A stretch of 64,000 nt of DNA from Halorussus halobius. GTDB taxonomy: Archaea; Halobacteriota; Halobacteria; Halobacteriales; Haladaptataceae. Positions 50,100 through 58,757 of this stretch are shown piece after piece. Position numbers and translations under genes: made by a program. Where the stretch lies: positions 186,001 through 250,000 of the forward strand of contig NZ_ML219773.1 in the NCBI RefSeq assembly GCF_004765805.1, written 5' to 3'. The notes beneath the pieces were generated by a model. It was not told the origin of the DNA, did no database searches, and was given only the letters and a program-made list of their open reading frames with translations. Within the stretch, counting starts at the first letter, position 1. The number at the start of each line of letters is the position of its first letter.

Positions 50100-52292
50100 T
50101 CACGGCGTCGGGGCGTCGCCGTCCCACGCGTCGTTGTCGGTGAAGAAGTTGAGCATGGCGAACTTCAGCTTCGTCGGGTCGATGTCGACCATCTCGTCGC
50201 GCTCCTCGGCCGGGAACGTCCCGCGCACGCTGTACTTGCCCATCTCGCGTTCGCCCGCCTCGGTGTAGCGTCTGTCGACCAGCGCCCGGACCCCGAAGTC
50301 CTCGGGCGAGCGGATGACCCGGCCGAGCGCCTGCCGCGTCTTCCGGATGGTCGGAATCTCGACGGCGTACTCCCACCCGGAGTCGCGTCCGGACCGGTCG
50401 GCGAACGCCCGGTCGTAGGCGTCCTGGACCGCGTCCATCCGGTCGTCGAGGTGGGGGTAGGGTACGCCCACCACGACCACCGTGCGGGCGTCGTCGCCGT
50501 CGAAGCTGACGCCCTCCGCGAGGGTGCCCCACAGGGAGGTGAACAGCGCGGCGTCGTCGTCGGCAACGAACTGCTGGCGCAACTCCTCGACGGAGGTGCC
50601 GGGTTCGTCGAGGTAGAGCGTGGCGTCGGGGTCGCCGTCGGTCTCTCGGTCGAGTCGCTCGTGGTAGCGCTCGGCCTCGGCGTAACTCGGGAAGAAGAGG
50701 AGGGCGTTGCCGGCCGTGAACTCGACGGCGTCGCGGAGGACGCCCGCGACGACCGCCTGGGTCTCGGGGTCGTCGCGCTCGCTGGCGAACAGCGCGGGCG
50801 ACTCGACCGCGAACGTCCGGCGGTTGTCCTCGGGGAACTGGAGGCCGTAGGCCATCTCGACCGGGTCTTCGAGGCCCAGCACGTCGCCGATGACGTCGAA
50901 CGGCCGGAGGGTCGCGCTCATCAGCACCGTGGCGTACACCTCCGAGAACAGGTCGGCCGTCACCTCGCGCGGGATGCAGGTGTACAGTTCGGCCCGGCCG
51001 TACACCTCGTCGGTGGCCTCGTCGCGCCGGACGGACACCACCGGATACTGGCCGAGTTCGGTACTCCCGTCCATGAAGTCCCGGACGAACGTCGCGACCT
51101 GCAGGGTCTGGCACTCCTCGCGGGTCGTGGTCTCGCCGTTCCTGTACGCCTCCTCGTACTCCTCGTCTAACTCGCGACCGAGGTGGACCGCAAGGTCGAG
51201 TTCGGTGTCGATGCCCTTGCCGGTGTACTGTTGGAGGAACGCCAGGGTGAGGTCGTCGCGCTTGCCCTCGTTGGTGATGGAGACGTCCTCCCACGCGTCC
51301 CCGACCTGCTCGCGGTCGCCGAATCCGAAGCTGTCCTCGTAGACCTCCTCTACGGCCGCGCGGAACGCCGAGACGACGTTGTAGGCGGGTTCGCTCCGGG
51401 CGTCGTCGCTGTCCTGTAGCTCGTCGAGCGCCGAATCCAGCGTGTTCTCGGTCAGGGTCCGGGTGGCGTGCTCGCGGGCGGTGTCCTCGACGTTGTGGGC
51501 CTCGTCGAAGATGGTGACCACGTCCTCGGGGTCCCTGCCGAGCCACCGGAAGAACTGCTCGCGGATGGTCGGGTCGAGCAGGTGGTGGTAGTTGCACACG
51601 ACGAGGTCGACGCCCTCCATCCCGTCCTTCAAAAGCTCGTACCCGCAGAGGTGCTGTCGCTCGGCGTACTCGTAGACGTCGTCGGGCGTGCGCACGTCGT
51701 CGTACAACCACGAGTAGAACTCCTCGTTGTCGCCGACGAGGTTGTTGTAGTAGTAGTCGCAGGTGTTCTGCTCGCCGAGGTCCTCGACGCGCTGTTCGAC
51801 GGCCTCCAGTTCGTCCATCACCGTGCTCCGTGCCTCTGCGGCCTGCTCGTCGCCGTCCTGGGCCTGCTCCAGCAGTTCCTCCTGTCGGGCTTCGAGCTCG
51901 CGCTCCTCGCGCTCGGCGTCGACCACCTCGTAGGTGTTGTCCCGCAACACCTGGCACTCCTCGAACCCCACGTCGATGTGGCACATCGACCCCTTCCCCC
52001 GGAAGACGACCGCTCGGATGGGTTCGTTCTCGGTGATAGCGCGGGCGTCCGCGACGAACTGGCGCATCTGCTGGTGGACGTTGGTCGTGATGACGACCGT
52101 CTTGTCCTCCTCGCGGGCGTACTCCAGCGCGGGCACGAGCGACGACAGCGTCTTGCCCGTGCCGCAGGCCCCCTCGAAGAGCACGTCCTGCCCGCGCGAG
52201 AAGGCGTTGTAGATGCGGTCCATCGCCTCCCGCTGGTTGGCATACGGCTCCTCGTAGGGGAAAAACCGCATGTAGTCGTCGGTCTCTGCCAC
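50100..52292 (-). CDS. XPD/Rad3-like ATP-dependent DNA helicase
   Basis: A 730-aa superfamily 2 helicase. Walker A GACGTGKT (41-48) and DEAH box (263-266) are present. Four cysteines, C104, C113, C178 and C216, fit the Fe-S cluster domain, and a glutamate-rich coiled-coil insert lies between the second and third. This 5'-3' helicase family acts in repair (XPD, DinG). GTG 52292 is a likely leaderless start, as GCTTTTAAACCCG lies 20-32 bases upstream. Confidence 0.92.
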   Translation of the reverse strand: MAETDDYMRFFPYEEPYANQREAMDRIYNAFSRGQDVLFEGACGTGKTLSSLVPALEYAREEDKTVVITTNVHQQMRQFVADARAITENEPIRAVVFRGKGSMCHIDVGFEECQVLRDNTYEVVDAEREERELEARQEELLEQAQDGDEQAAEARSTVMDELEAVEQRVEDLGEQNTCDYYYNNLVGDNEEFYSWLYDDVRTPDDVYEYAERQHLCGYELLKDGMEGVDLVVCNYHHLLDPTIREQFFRWLGRDPEDVVTIFDEAHNVEDTAREHATRTLTENTLDSALDELQDSDDARSEPAYNVVSAFRAAVEEVYEDSFGFGDREQVGDAWEDVSITNEGKRDDLTLAFLQQYTGKGIDTELDLAVHLGRELDEEYEEAYRNGETTTREECQTLQVATFVRDFMDGSTELGQYPVVSVRRDEATDEVYGRAELYTCIPREVTADLFSEVYATVLMSATLRPFDVIGDVLGLEDPVEMAYGLQFPEDNRRTFAVESPALFASERDDPETQAVVAGVLRDAVEFTAGNALLFFPSYAEAERYHERLDRETDGDPDATLYLDEPGTSVEELRQQFVADDDAALFTSLWGTLAEGVSFDGDDARTVVVVGVPYPHLDDRMDAVQDAYDRAFADRSGRDSGWEYAVEIPTIRKTRQALGRVIRSPEDFGVRALVDRRYTEAGEREMGKYSVRGTFPAEERDEMVDIDPTKLKFAMLNFFTDNDAWDGDAPTP

Positions 52293-52385
52293 GGCCGGGG
52301 TTTGCTCGGCTTCGGGTTTAAAAGCTCGCTTGCGAGTGGAAGTGTCGGACTGAAGGCCTCTTCTCCGACAGGCTGTCGGTCGCGG

Positions 52386-53363
52386 TTACTCCGCCGTCCC
52401 TCCGGTCCTGCTCAACTCCCGCGCCTCCGGTTCGACGTACACCCGATTCACGCTCGGGTTGGCCTCGCGCAGGGCGTCCTCGATGGCGGTGATGCGGTCG
52501 TCCATCCCGGCCGTGTCGAGGCCGTTCTCGAAGGCGACGTCGGCGGTGAGCATCACCTGCTCGGGGCCGAAGTAGACCGTCCGGAAGTCGACGATTCGGC
52601 CGACGCCGTCCCACTCCTCGACGATGGTCCGGAGCTTCTGCTCCTCGTCCTTCGGCAGGCTCTCGCCAAGCAGCAGGCGCTTGTTCTCCCACGCCAGCGC
52701 GAGCGCGAAGCCCATCAGCATGATGCCGATGAGCAGCGCGGAGACGGCGTCGTAGATGTAGTTGCCCGTGACTCGGGTGAGGTACACCCCGGCCAGCGCG
52801 AGCCCCGCACCGACCAGCGCGATGGTGTCCTCGGTGAACGCGGTCAGCGTGGTCACGTTGCTGGTCTTCCGGAACGCCTCGCGGAGGCCGCTCCACTCGT
52901 GCTGCTCGATGTCGGCCTTCATCCCGGCCCACGCCTTCCTGAGCGCGTAGGTCTCGAACGCGATGGCCCCCAGCAGCACGGCGTAGTTGACGTACACCGG
53001 GTCGAAGGGGCCGAAGCCGAGCAGTTCGACCGGCGTGCCGCCGCCGTGGCCGGGATGCATGATGGCGTCGTAGCCGTGCTTGGCGCTCTCCCACCCAGCG
53101 ATGCCAAAGAGGAGGACGCTCACGAGGAAGCTGTAGAAGAACTGCGCCTTCCCGTAGCCGAACGGGTGGCCGCGACTCGCCTCCCGGTTGCTGTACCGGA
53201 TGCCGATGAGCAAGAACACCTGATTGCCCGTGTCCGAGATGGAGTGGTACGTCTCCGAGAGCATCGCCGGACTCCCCGTCAGCAGGAAGCCGCCGAACTT
53301 CAGCACGGCTATCGCGCCGTTCGCGACCAGCGCCGCCATGACGACCGACTTGCTTTCAGCCAT
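52386..53363 (-). CDS. Cation diffusion facilitator transporter
   Basis: A 325-aa CDF-family metal exporter with six membrane helices and a C-terminal cytoplasmic domain (about 240-315). Helix II carries ETYHSISDTGNQ (H and D ligands); helix V has FTEDTIALVG with E and D in place of the usual HxxxD, as in the ZnT9/SLC30A9-like subgroup. ATG 53363 is preferred because a TATA-like TTTCTTAT at 53388-53395 suits it; ATG 53384 would add seven residues. Confidence 0.88.
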   Translation of the reverse strand: MAESKSVVMAALVANGAIAVLKFGGFLLTGSPAMLSETYHSISDTGNQVFLLIGIRYSNREASRGHPFGYGKAQFFYSFLVSVLLFGIAGWESAKHGYDAIMHPGHGGGTPVELLGFGPFDPVYVNYAVLLGAIAFETYALRKAWAGMKADIEQHEWSGLREAFRKTSNVTTLTAFTEDTIALVGAGLALAGVYLTRVTGNYIYDAVSALLIGIMLMGFALALAWENKRLLLGESLPKDEEQKLRTIVEEWDGVGRIVDFRTVYFGPEQVMLTADVAFENGLDTAGMDDRITAIEDALREANPSVNRVYVEPEARELSRTGGTAE

Positions 53364-53484
53364 CGTGCCCTCGTTCTCGGCCATCGGATAAGAAAGTGGC
53401 CGCCGGCGAACGCGGCCCCGGGGCGTCGGGACGCCCGCCGTCGGACGGAAACGCTCAGGGAGGTGGCCCGCCTACTTCCGCGCG

Positions 53485-54009
53485 ATGATAACCGTCCTCT
53501 CGGACACCCACAGCACGTCGGGGCACGAACTGGAGGGCCGCGCGCGGGAGGCCGTCGAGGCGGCCGACGCCGTCGTCCACGCCGGCGACTTCACGAACGA
53601 GGCGGCCCTCGACGCCTTCCGCGAGGTCTGCGAGCGACTGTACGCGGTCCACGGCAACAACGCCACGCCGGGGGTGTGCGACCGATTGCCGCCCGAGCGA
53701 ACGGTCGAGGTCGCCGGCGTGCGATTCGTGCTGACCCACGGCGACGGCCAGTCGGCGACCGCGCTGTCGCTTTTGGGCCGTCAGCAGGCCGCCGACGCGG
53801 TGGTGTTCGGCCACTCGCACCGTCACGCGGTCAGCCACGGCGAGGACGTCGTCCTGCTCAACCCCGGCAGTCACGCCGACCCGCGCGGTGGCCGGCCGAC
53901 CCACGCGGAACTCAGGCCCCGAGGCGGCGACGCGGAGGGCGACGGTCGACTGACGGGTGAAATCCGCCACCGGGACGGGAGCGTCCTCGAAGCGTTCGAG
54001 ATTCGCTGA
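53485..54009 (+). CDS. YfcE/MJ0936-type metallophosphoesterase
   Basis: A 174-aa calcineurin-like phosphoesterase. The metal-binding series is complete: SDTH (6-9), HAGD, GNNA, THGD and GHSH. The family includes small phosphodiesterases of broad specificity. It diverges from the CDF gene. The last 40 residues are a charged beta hairpin. Confidence 0.9.
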   Translation: MITVLSDTHSTSGHELEGRAREAVEAADAVVHAGDFTNEAALDAFREVCERLYAVHGNNATPGVCDRLPPERTVEVAGVRFVLTHGDGQSATALSLLGRQQAADAVVFGHSHRHAVSHGEDVVLLNPGSHADPRGGRPTHAELRPRGGDAEGDGRLTGEIRHRDGSVLEAFEIR

Positions 54010-54368
54010 GGGTCGAATCCGGCGAACCGGTCGCTGTCGAAGGAGGTGACGGTCGGCGAGAAACCGACATGGTGTGCCGCCCCGCCGGGAGGGTGGTGGG
54101 GACCGGGCGACTGCGGTGGCACGGTCGACAGTGATTCGGGCAGGGCGCGTCGCCGGCGGTGGGAGGTCCGACGGCGGCGCGGTACGGCCGGCAGCGGGGT
54201 CGCGGTTCGACCGACGCGGCGCGACCGGGAGGGCCGAAGCGGGGCGGTACACCTCTGCCTACGACCCGACCTCCCAAATAGCTCCCGTAAGCTCAAAGAC
54301 TCGTTTTAGTTACCGACGCCGAAGCTCGAAACGACGGATAGGGGCGCGCTACGGGTTGTTATAGACAG
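54010..54368. other. Intergenic region with no gene seen
   Basis: These 359 bases separate the phosphoesterase gene from the convergent HTH gene. Frames of up to 141 codons here are Arg/Gly/Pro-rich and lack coding character. The last 80 bases are AT-richer (GACTCGTTTTAGTTACCG, GTTGTTATAGACAG), which may hold terminators for both neighbours. Confidence 0.4.
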
Positions 54369-55025
54369 TTACGACTCGCGGTTCGCGTAGTACCACCACG
54401 CGAACCCGAGCGCGAGGACGAGCGCGCCGCCCGCGAAGAACAGCACGCCGGGCGGAATCGTCGAGGCGGCCGTCTCGGCTCCCTGCTGGACCGCGTCCGC
54501 CGAGTAGAGCGTCGCGTCGCCGCCGGTGGTCTCGGCCGCGTCGCCGGCTCCGCCGAGCGGTCCGCCCTCGAACAGCGCCCCGACGCCGTCGCCGAACGCC
54601 TGCTGGACCGCGAGGCTCAGCAGCGCCAGCGCGCCGACCGCGCCGGCGAGCCGCGAGAGCGCGTCCTTCAGCCCCGTGGTGTCGTCCTCGCCGCCCGCGA
54701 ACACCACGAGCGGCCGGTCGGCGGGCGCGTACACCGTCATCTCGCGGCCCTTCTCCGAGTAGACCGTGTCGGCCGCCTCGATGACGTCGGCGTCTTCGAG
54801 CTTGCCGAGGTGGTGCTGGGCGTTCTGGAGCGAGGTGTCGACGGTCTCGGCGAGGTCGGAGGGCGTCGATGGTTCGTCGTGGAGGGCGGCCAGCAGTTCG
54901 CGGGCGGTCGCCGGCGAGAGCGCGCCCAGCAGGTCGTCGGCGTCCTCGCTGTCGACGCCGACCACGCGGGGCTCGGCCGACTCCGAGGCCGACGCGTCGG
55001 CGGAGGAGGGCAGGAGGTCAGCCAT
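54369..55025 (-). CDS. Membrane-anchored winged-helix (ArsR-like) regulator, paralogue
   Basis: A 218-aa protein with an N-terminal winged HTH (about 30-95: TARELLAALHDEPSTPSDLA, VDTSLQNAQHHLGKLEDADV), the segment YSEKGREMTVYAPADRPLV, and two hydrophobic segments (about 128-146 and 193-212). The order and the YSEKG motif match the protein at 6081-6695. A TATA-like AACGTTCAAGGG lies about 30 bases before the ATG. The target and signal are unknown. Confidence 0.82.
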   Translation of the reverse strand: MADLLPSSADASASESAEPRVVGVDSEDADDLLGALSPATARELLAALHDEPSTPSDLAETVDTSLQNAQHHLGKLEDADVIEAADTVYSEKGREMTVYAPADRPLVVFAGGEDDTTGLKDALSRLAGAVGALALLSLAVQQAFGDGVGALFEGGPLGGAGDAAETTGGDATLYSADAVQQGAETAASTIPPGVLFFAGGALVLALGFAWWYYANRES

Positions 55026-55138
55026 GGGTCGGGGTTGTCGCCGTCCGCCCTTGAACGTTGCTCCCGGTCGCGCGAATCGGCGGACTCGGGCGCGCGAGCG
55101 TCGAAACCGATTTGTTCGGCCAACTGAATGTGACGCAC

Positions 55139-55273
55139 ATGGAGTTCGTCTACAACAATCCCCTGGTCGTCGGGTTCGTCGTGGTTCTACTCGGCTTCGT
55201 GCTGTTCATGTACCTGTTCATCCGGCGGACCGTGACGGGCTTCCGCGAGGGGATGCAGAACGGCGACCGGTAG
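55139..55273 (+). CDS. 44-residue single-helix membrane protein
   Basis: MEFVYNNPLVVGF... is one membrane helix (about 8-29) followed by a basic tail (RRTVTGFREGMQNGDR). The TATA-like GATTTGTTCGG about 27 bases before the ATG suggests a leaderless gene. It may stabilise a membrane complex. The function is unknown. Confidence 0.65.
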   Translation: MEFVYNNPLVVGFVVVLLGFVLFMYLFIRRTVTGFREGMQNGDR

Positions 55274-55281
55274 TCGACGCG

Positions 55282-56304
55282 CTACGCGTCGAGCGCCTCG
55301 CCCACGCGCTCGGCCGCCGTCTCGACATCCTCGCGGTCCACGTCCCAGTGGGTGCAAAAGCGCGCGACGTGGGTGTCGAACTGGGTGCCGAGGACGCCCG
55401 CGTCCTCGCAGTCGTCGAGGAACGCCTCGGCGGTCAGCCCAGTGCGCTCGGTGTCCACGAGGACGATGTTGGTCTCGGGTTCCTGCACGTCGAGGCCGTC
55501 GATGCCGGCGAGTCGCTCGGCCAGCACGCGGGCGTTCTCGTGGTCGTCGGCCAGTCGGTCGACGTTGTCGAGCGCCGCGAGGCCGGGCGCGGCGATTACC
55601 CCGGCCTGTCGCATCCCGCCACCGAACAGCTTGCGGTTGCGCCGCGCCCGTGCGACGAACGCCTCGCTGCCGGCCAGCATCGAGCCGACGGGCGCGCCCA
55701 GCCCCTTCGAGAGACAGAACATCACCGAGTCGACGCTCTCGGCGATGCGCGCCGGCGGGACGTCGAGCGCCACGGCCGCGTTGCACACCCGCGCGCCGTC
55801 GAGGTGGACCGGGACGCCGTGGTCGTGGGCCGCCTCGGCGGCGGCGTCGATTTTCCCGGGGTCGATGGCGATACCGCCCTTGCTGTTGTGTGTGTTTTCG
55901 AGGGTCAGCAGCCCCGTTCCGGGTCGGTGGGCGTCCTCCTCGACGTAGCCCTCCCGGACCTGCTCGGGCGTCGGCACCCCGCGCTCGCCGCCGTCGAGGC
56001 TCCGGAGCTGGAGGCCCGAGAGCTGGGCCATCCCGCCGAGTTCCCACTTGACGACGTGGCTCTCGCGCTCGCTCAGCACCTCCTGGCCGCGCTCGGTGTG
56101 GGTCCGGACCGCGACCTGATTGCCCATCGTCCCGGTCGGGACGTAGAGGGCGTCCTCGAACCCCACGAGGTCGGCCGCGCGGGCCTCCAACTCGTTGACG
56201 GTCGGGTCCTCGCCGTACACGTCGTCGCCCACCTCGGCGTCGCGGGCGGCCTCGCGCATGGCGTCGTCGGGCTTCGTGACGGTGTCGCTCCGCAGGTCTA
56301 TCAT
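55282..56304 (-). CDS. Low-specificity threonine aldolase-like PLP enzyme
   Basis: A 340-aa fold-type I PLP enzyme of the threonine aldolase/beta-eliminating lyase family. It begins IDLRSDTVTKPDDAMREA and has the PLP lysine in FCLSKGLGAPVGSML, with VHLDGARVCNAA upstream. It probably splits threonine or allo-threonine into glycine and acetaldehyde. The ATG has GGGGTATTTGGCG about 30 bases upstream. It converges with the 44-residue gene, eight bases apart. Confidence 0.9.
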   Translation of the reverse strand: MIDLRSDTVTKPDDAMREAARDAEVGDDVYGEDPTVNELEARAADLVGFEDALYVPTGTMGNQVAVRTHTERGQEVLSERESHVVKWELGGMAQLSGLQLRSLDGGERGVPTPEQVREGYVEEDAHRPGTGLLTLENTHNSKGGIAIDPGKIDAAAEAAHDHGVPVHLDGARVCNAAVALDVPPARIAESVDSVMFCLSKGLGAPVGSMLAGSEAFVARARRNRKLFGGGMRQAGVIAAPGLAALDNVDRLADDHENARVLAERLAGIDGLDVQEPETNIVLVDTERTGLTAEAFLDDCEDAGVLGTQFDTHVARFCTHWDVDREDVETAAERVGEALDA

Positions 56305-56426
56305 GGTCGGCTCTTACCGGTGGGACGCCAAATACCCCGCGATGGCGGCGAGTCTGCTGGCACGGTCCCGCGATCGGAGGGCCGGAGACCGAAAGCGGTT
56401 TGCGCCTCTCGCGTCGAGTCGTCGAC

Positions 56427-57509
56427 ATGGACCCTCGAATCCGAAATCACGCCGAGACCGTCGTCGACCACTCCACCGAGGTCGAGGCCGGCGACGACGT
56501 GGTCGTCAGCGCGCCGTCCGTGGCCGAGGACCTGACGCTCGCGCTCTGTGAGGAAATCGCCGAGCGCGGCGCGAACCCCTTCCACGTCTCGTTCCGCATG
56601 GACCGGACCCGCGCGGCGTTCCTCGGCGCGGCCGACCCCGAGGAACTCGAACTGCCCGAACACGAACTCGCGCTCGCGGAGGCGGCCGACGTGTGGATTC
56701 ACGTTCGCGCCCACGACAACGTCGCCGAGATGAGCGGCGTGCCGAGCGAGACGATGTCGACCTTCCGGAAGGTCAGCCAGCCCGTCCGCGAGGAGATACT
56801 CGACTCGCGGTGGGTGCTCACCCAGTACCCCGCGCCCGCCGACGCCCAGAACGCCGAGATGAGCACCGACGAGTACGAGGAATTCGTCTGGTCGGCCATC
56901 GACAAGGACTGGGCCGCCCAGCGGGACCACCAGCAACAGATGGTCGAGATACTCGACGCCGGCGAGGAGGTCCACATCGTCTCGGGCGACACCACCGACC
57001 TCCGGATGAGCGTCGCGGGGATGACCACTATCAACGACGACGCCGGCAACAACCTCCCCGGCGGCGAGGTGTTCACCGCGCCGGTCGCCGACTCGGTCGA
57101 GGGCGAGGTGCTGTTCGACAAACCGCTGGTCCATCAGGGCCACGAGGTCGAAGACGCCTACCTCCGATTCGAGGGCGGCGAGGTGGTCGACCACAGCGCG
57201 ACCAAGAACGAGGACGTGCTGACCGAGGTGCTGAACACCGACGAGGGCGCGCGCCGCCTCGGCGAACTCGGCATCGGGATGAACCGCGACATCGACCGGT
57301 TCACCTACAACATGCTGTTCGACGAGAAGATGGGCGACACGGTCCACCTCGCGGTCGGGATGGCCTACGAGGCGTGTCTGCCCGAGGGCGAGACGGGCAA
57401 CGAGAGTGCGGTCCACGTCGACATGATCGTAGACATGAGCGAGGACTCGTTCATCGAGGTCGACGGCGAAATCGTCCAGCGCAACGGCACCTTCCGGTTC
57501 GAGGAGTAG
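56427..57509 (+). CDS. M29-type aminopeptidase
   Basis: A 360-aa metallopeptidase of the M29 (thermophilic aminopeptidase) family. The C-terminal metal-site segments are seen: LPGGEVFTAPV, NEDVLTEV, GELGIGMN, GDTVHLAVGMAYE and VHVDMIVDM. It releases N-terminal residues from peptides. ATG 56427 is supported by GCGGTTTGCGCC about 28 bases upstream and by the usual short N-terminus. Confidence 0.88.
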   Translation: MDPRIRNHAETVVDHSTEVEAGDDVVVSAPSVAEDLTLALCEEIAERGANPFHVSFRMDRTRAAFLGAADPEELELPEHELALAEAADVWIHVRAHDNVAEMSGVPSETMSTFRKVSQPVREEILDSRWVLTQYPAPADAQNAEMSTDEYEEFVWSAIDKDWAAQRDHQQQMVEILDAGEEVHIVSGDTTDLRMSVAGMTTINDDAGNNLPGGEVFTAPVADSVEGEVLFDKPLVHQGHEVEDAYLRFEGGEVVDHSATKNEDVLTEVLNTDEGARRLGELGIGMNRDIDRFTYNMLFDEKMGDTVHLAVGMAYEACLPEGETGNESAVHVDMIVDMSEDSFIEVDGEIVQRNGTFRFEE

Positions 57510-57878
57510 CGAGGCCGGCGTGAGACGAGCCCCGAGCTGGAGCGGGGAGCGTGGCGACCGCGGCGGACGGCTTCGAGGACCGAGCGCCCGATTTCCCCGG
57601 GGAACCGCGGCGGTCGCTCGCTCCCGTCACGGGACATTATTCCAATCACTTCTGTCCGGTGAAAACGCGCGTCGAGTCGGCAACCGCGTCGGCTCCGTCG
57701 AGAGCGCCGATTGCCCGGATACGCGTTCCGCGCTGCGGCGGCCGGGAACCCGGAGGCTTCCGTCGTTCCGTCGGTCGAGAGCGGTCCTCGCGGGACGGCG
57801 AGGCGACGAACCGGCCGTAACGCTTCTCCCTCGCGCTCACCTTAGAATTTAAGTATTTGGGCCATAGATTGATTTCCC
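57510..57878. other. Intergenic region, promoter of a zinc-ribbon gene at its end
   Basis: No gene is seen in 369 bases. The region is GC-rich apart from GACATTATTCCAATCAC near 57633-57649 and GAATTTAAGTATTTGG (57845-57860), which holds the TATA for the microgene at 57879. Confidence 0.45.
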
Positions 57879-58028
57879 GTGACGAAGGTCTCGTGTCCCG
57901 ATTGCGGTCGCAGCATCGCGATGCACGAACTCGAAACGCGAACCGTCGCCCAGCGCAACGACTTCCAGACCAACTACCGGTGTCCGTTCTGCCGGTCCGA
58001 CATCAACGACGTCGGCGACCTGTTCTGA
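57879..58028 (+). CDS. 49-residue zinc-ribbon microprotein
   Basis: A GTG-started frame (MTKVSCPDCGRSIAMHEL...) with CPDC near the start and RCPFC near residue 35, a complete four-cysteine zinc ribbon in 49 residues. TTTAAGTATTTG lies 22-31 bases before the GTG, as expected for a leaderless mRNA. Haloarchaea have many such zinc-finger microproteins; the role is unknown. Confidence 0.7.
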   Translation: MTKVSCPDCGRSIAMHELETRTVAQRNDFQTNYRCPFCRSDINDVGDLF

Positions 58029-58036
58029 GGTCGCGC

Positions 58037-58216
58037 TCAGGTTCGGAGTCGGTCGAGAAGCGAGCGGAGCGACCGCGTCAGGCGTTCGGCCCGGACTCGG
58101 TGGGGGGTCGCGCGTCGCGTCGGCCACTCGTCGAGCGTCGCGTGTTCGTCCCGCGCCCAGTCGAGGGTCGCGGTGCTGTACCGGAACTCGGCGTCGGTGG
58201 ATGGAGGGCTGGACAC
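58037..58216 (-). CDS. Possible 59-residue basic protein
   Basis: A GTG-started frame ending in a basic helix (RAERLTRSLRSLLDRLRT). AAAACTTACC lies about 30 bases before the GTG, an acceptable TATA. The first half (TDAEFRYSTATLDWARDEHA) has haloarchaeal composition. It could be a small gene or the remnant of a larger one; support is weak. Confidence 0.35.
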   Translation of the reverse strand: MSSPPSTDAEFRYSTATLDWARDEHATLDEWPTRRATPHRVRAERLTRSLRSLLDRLRT

Positions 58217-58373
58217 GCTCGGGGCGTCCCGCGACCGTGGGGTAAGTTTTCCGCTTCGGCGTGACGGGCCGGCCCTCCTCGTCGACGATGGGCCGCTTCG
58301 CACCGCACTGGCACGATGAGATTCGACCCGGAGCAAACGGTCCGGGCCTGCGGCCGTTCCGGGGCCGGGACTT

Positions 58374-58392
58374 GCAGGGTTCGAATCCCTGC
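58374..58392 (+). repeat. Isolated tRNA T-arm sequence
   Basis: GCAGGGTTCGAATCCCTGC forms a perfect six-base stem with the canonical T-loop TTCGAAT. No matching acceptor or anticodon arm lies upstream, so it is not a complete tRNA. It is on the strand opposite to tRNA-Arg, which starts 28 bases further on. It looks like a tRNA 3' remnant, such as an old integration site would leave. Confidence 0.5.
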
Positions 58393-58419
58393 GAGTCGGT
58401 CGCTCGCGACGGTCGTTCA

Positions 58420-58494
58420 CGGGCACGATGGGATTCGAACCCACGGCCATCGGATTAGAAGTCCGACGCTCTCTCCGGACTGAGCTACGTGCCC
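58420..58494 (-). tRNA. tRNA-Arg (anticodon TCT)
   Basis: The minus strand folds into a full cloverleaf: acceptor GGGCACG/CGTGCCC, D-stem GCTC/GAGC, anticodon stem TCGGA/TCCGA with loop CTTCTAA (anticodon TCT, reading AGA), variable TGGCC, T-arm GTGGG-TTCGAAT-CCCAT, and discriminator G. No intron and no encoded CCA are seen. AGA is a rare codon in this GC-rich genome. Confidence 0.93.
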
Positions 58495-58757
58495 TCACGG
58501 ATTCGTTGGTTTCGCTTCGACAAAAGGCCTTAGGATTCGTAGAGGCGCGATTCCACCGGCAGGAATCCGATTCGACCGGTCCGTCGCAGCGGAATTCGGC
58601 GTAGAGCGGCCGAAGACGATGGCTTCCGCGTGAGCCGCGCCGAGACCGCACCGCCGTCAGCGCGTGCCGGCCCGGAACCACGCGCTCGCTCGGAGACGAA
58701 GCGAGCACCCCGAACGGAACGCAGTACTTAAGCGGACTTCGACACTATCCAGACCCG

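Noticed and set aside
54010-54368. Several frames of 87-141 codons in the gap before the second HTH gene
   Set aside because: Arg/Gly/Pro-rich with no promoter or motif; no sign of coding.
57849-58127. 92-codon minus-strand frame opposite the zinc-ribbon microgene
   Set aside because: It is the antisense of the four-cysteine zinc-ribbon gene, which has a matching promoter.
58280-58400. Complete second tRNA ending with the T-arm at 58374-58392
   Set aside because: No sequence complementary to the following GAGTCGG and no anticodon arm lie within tRNA distance upstream.
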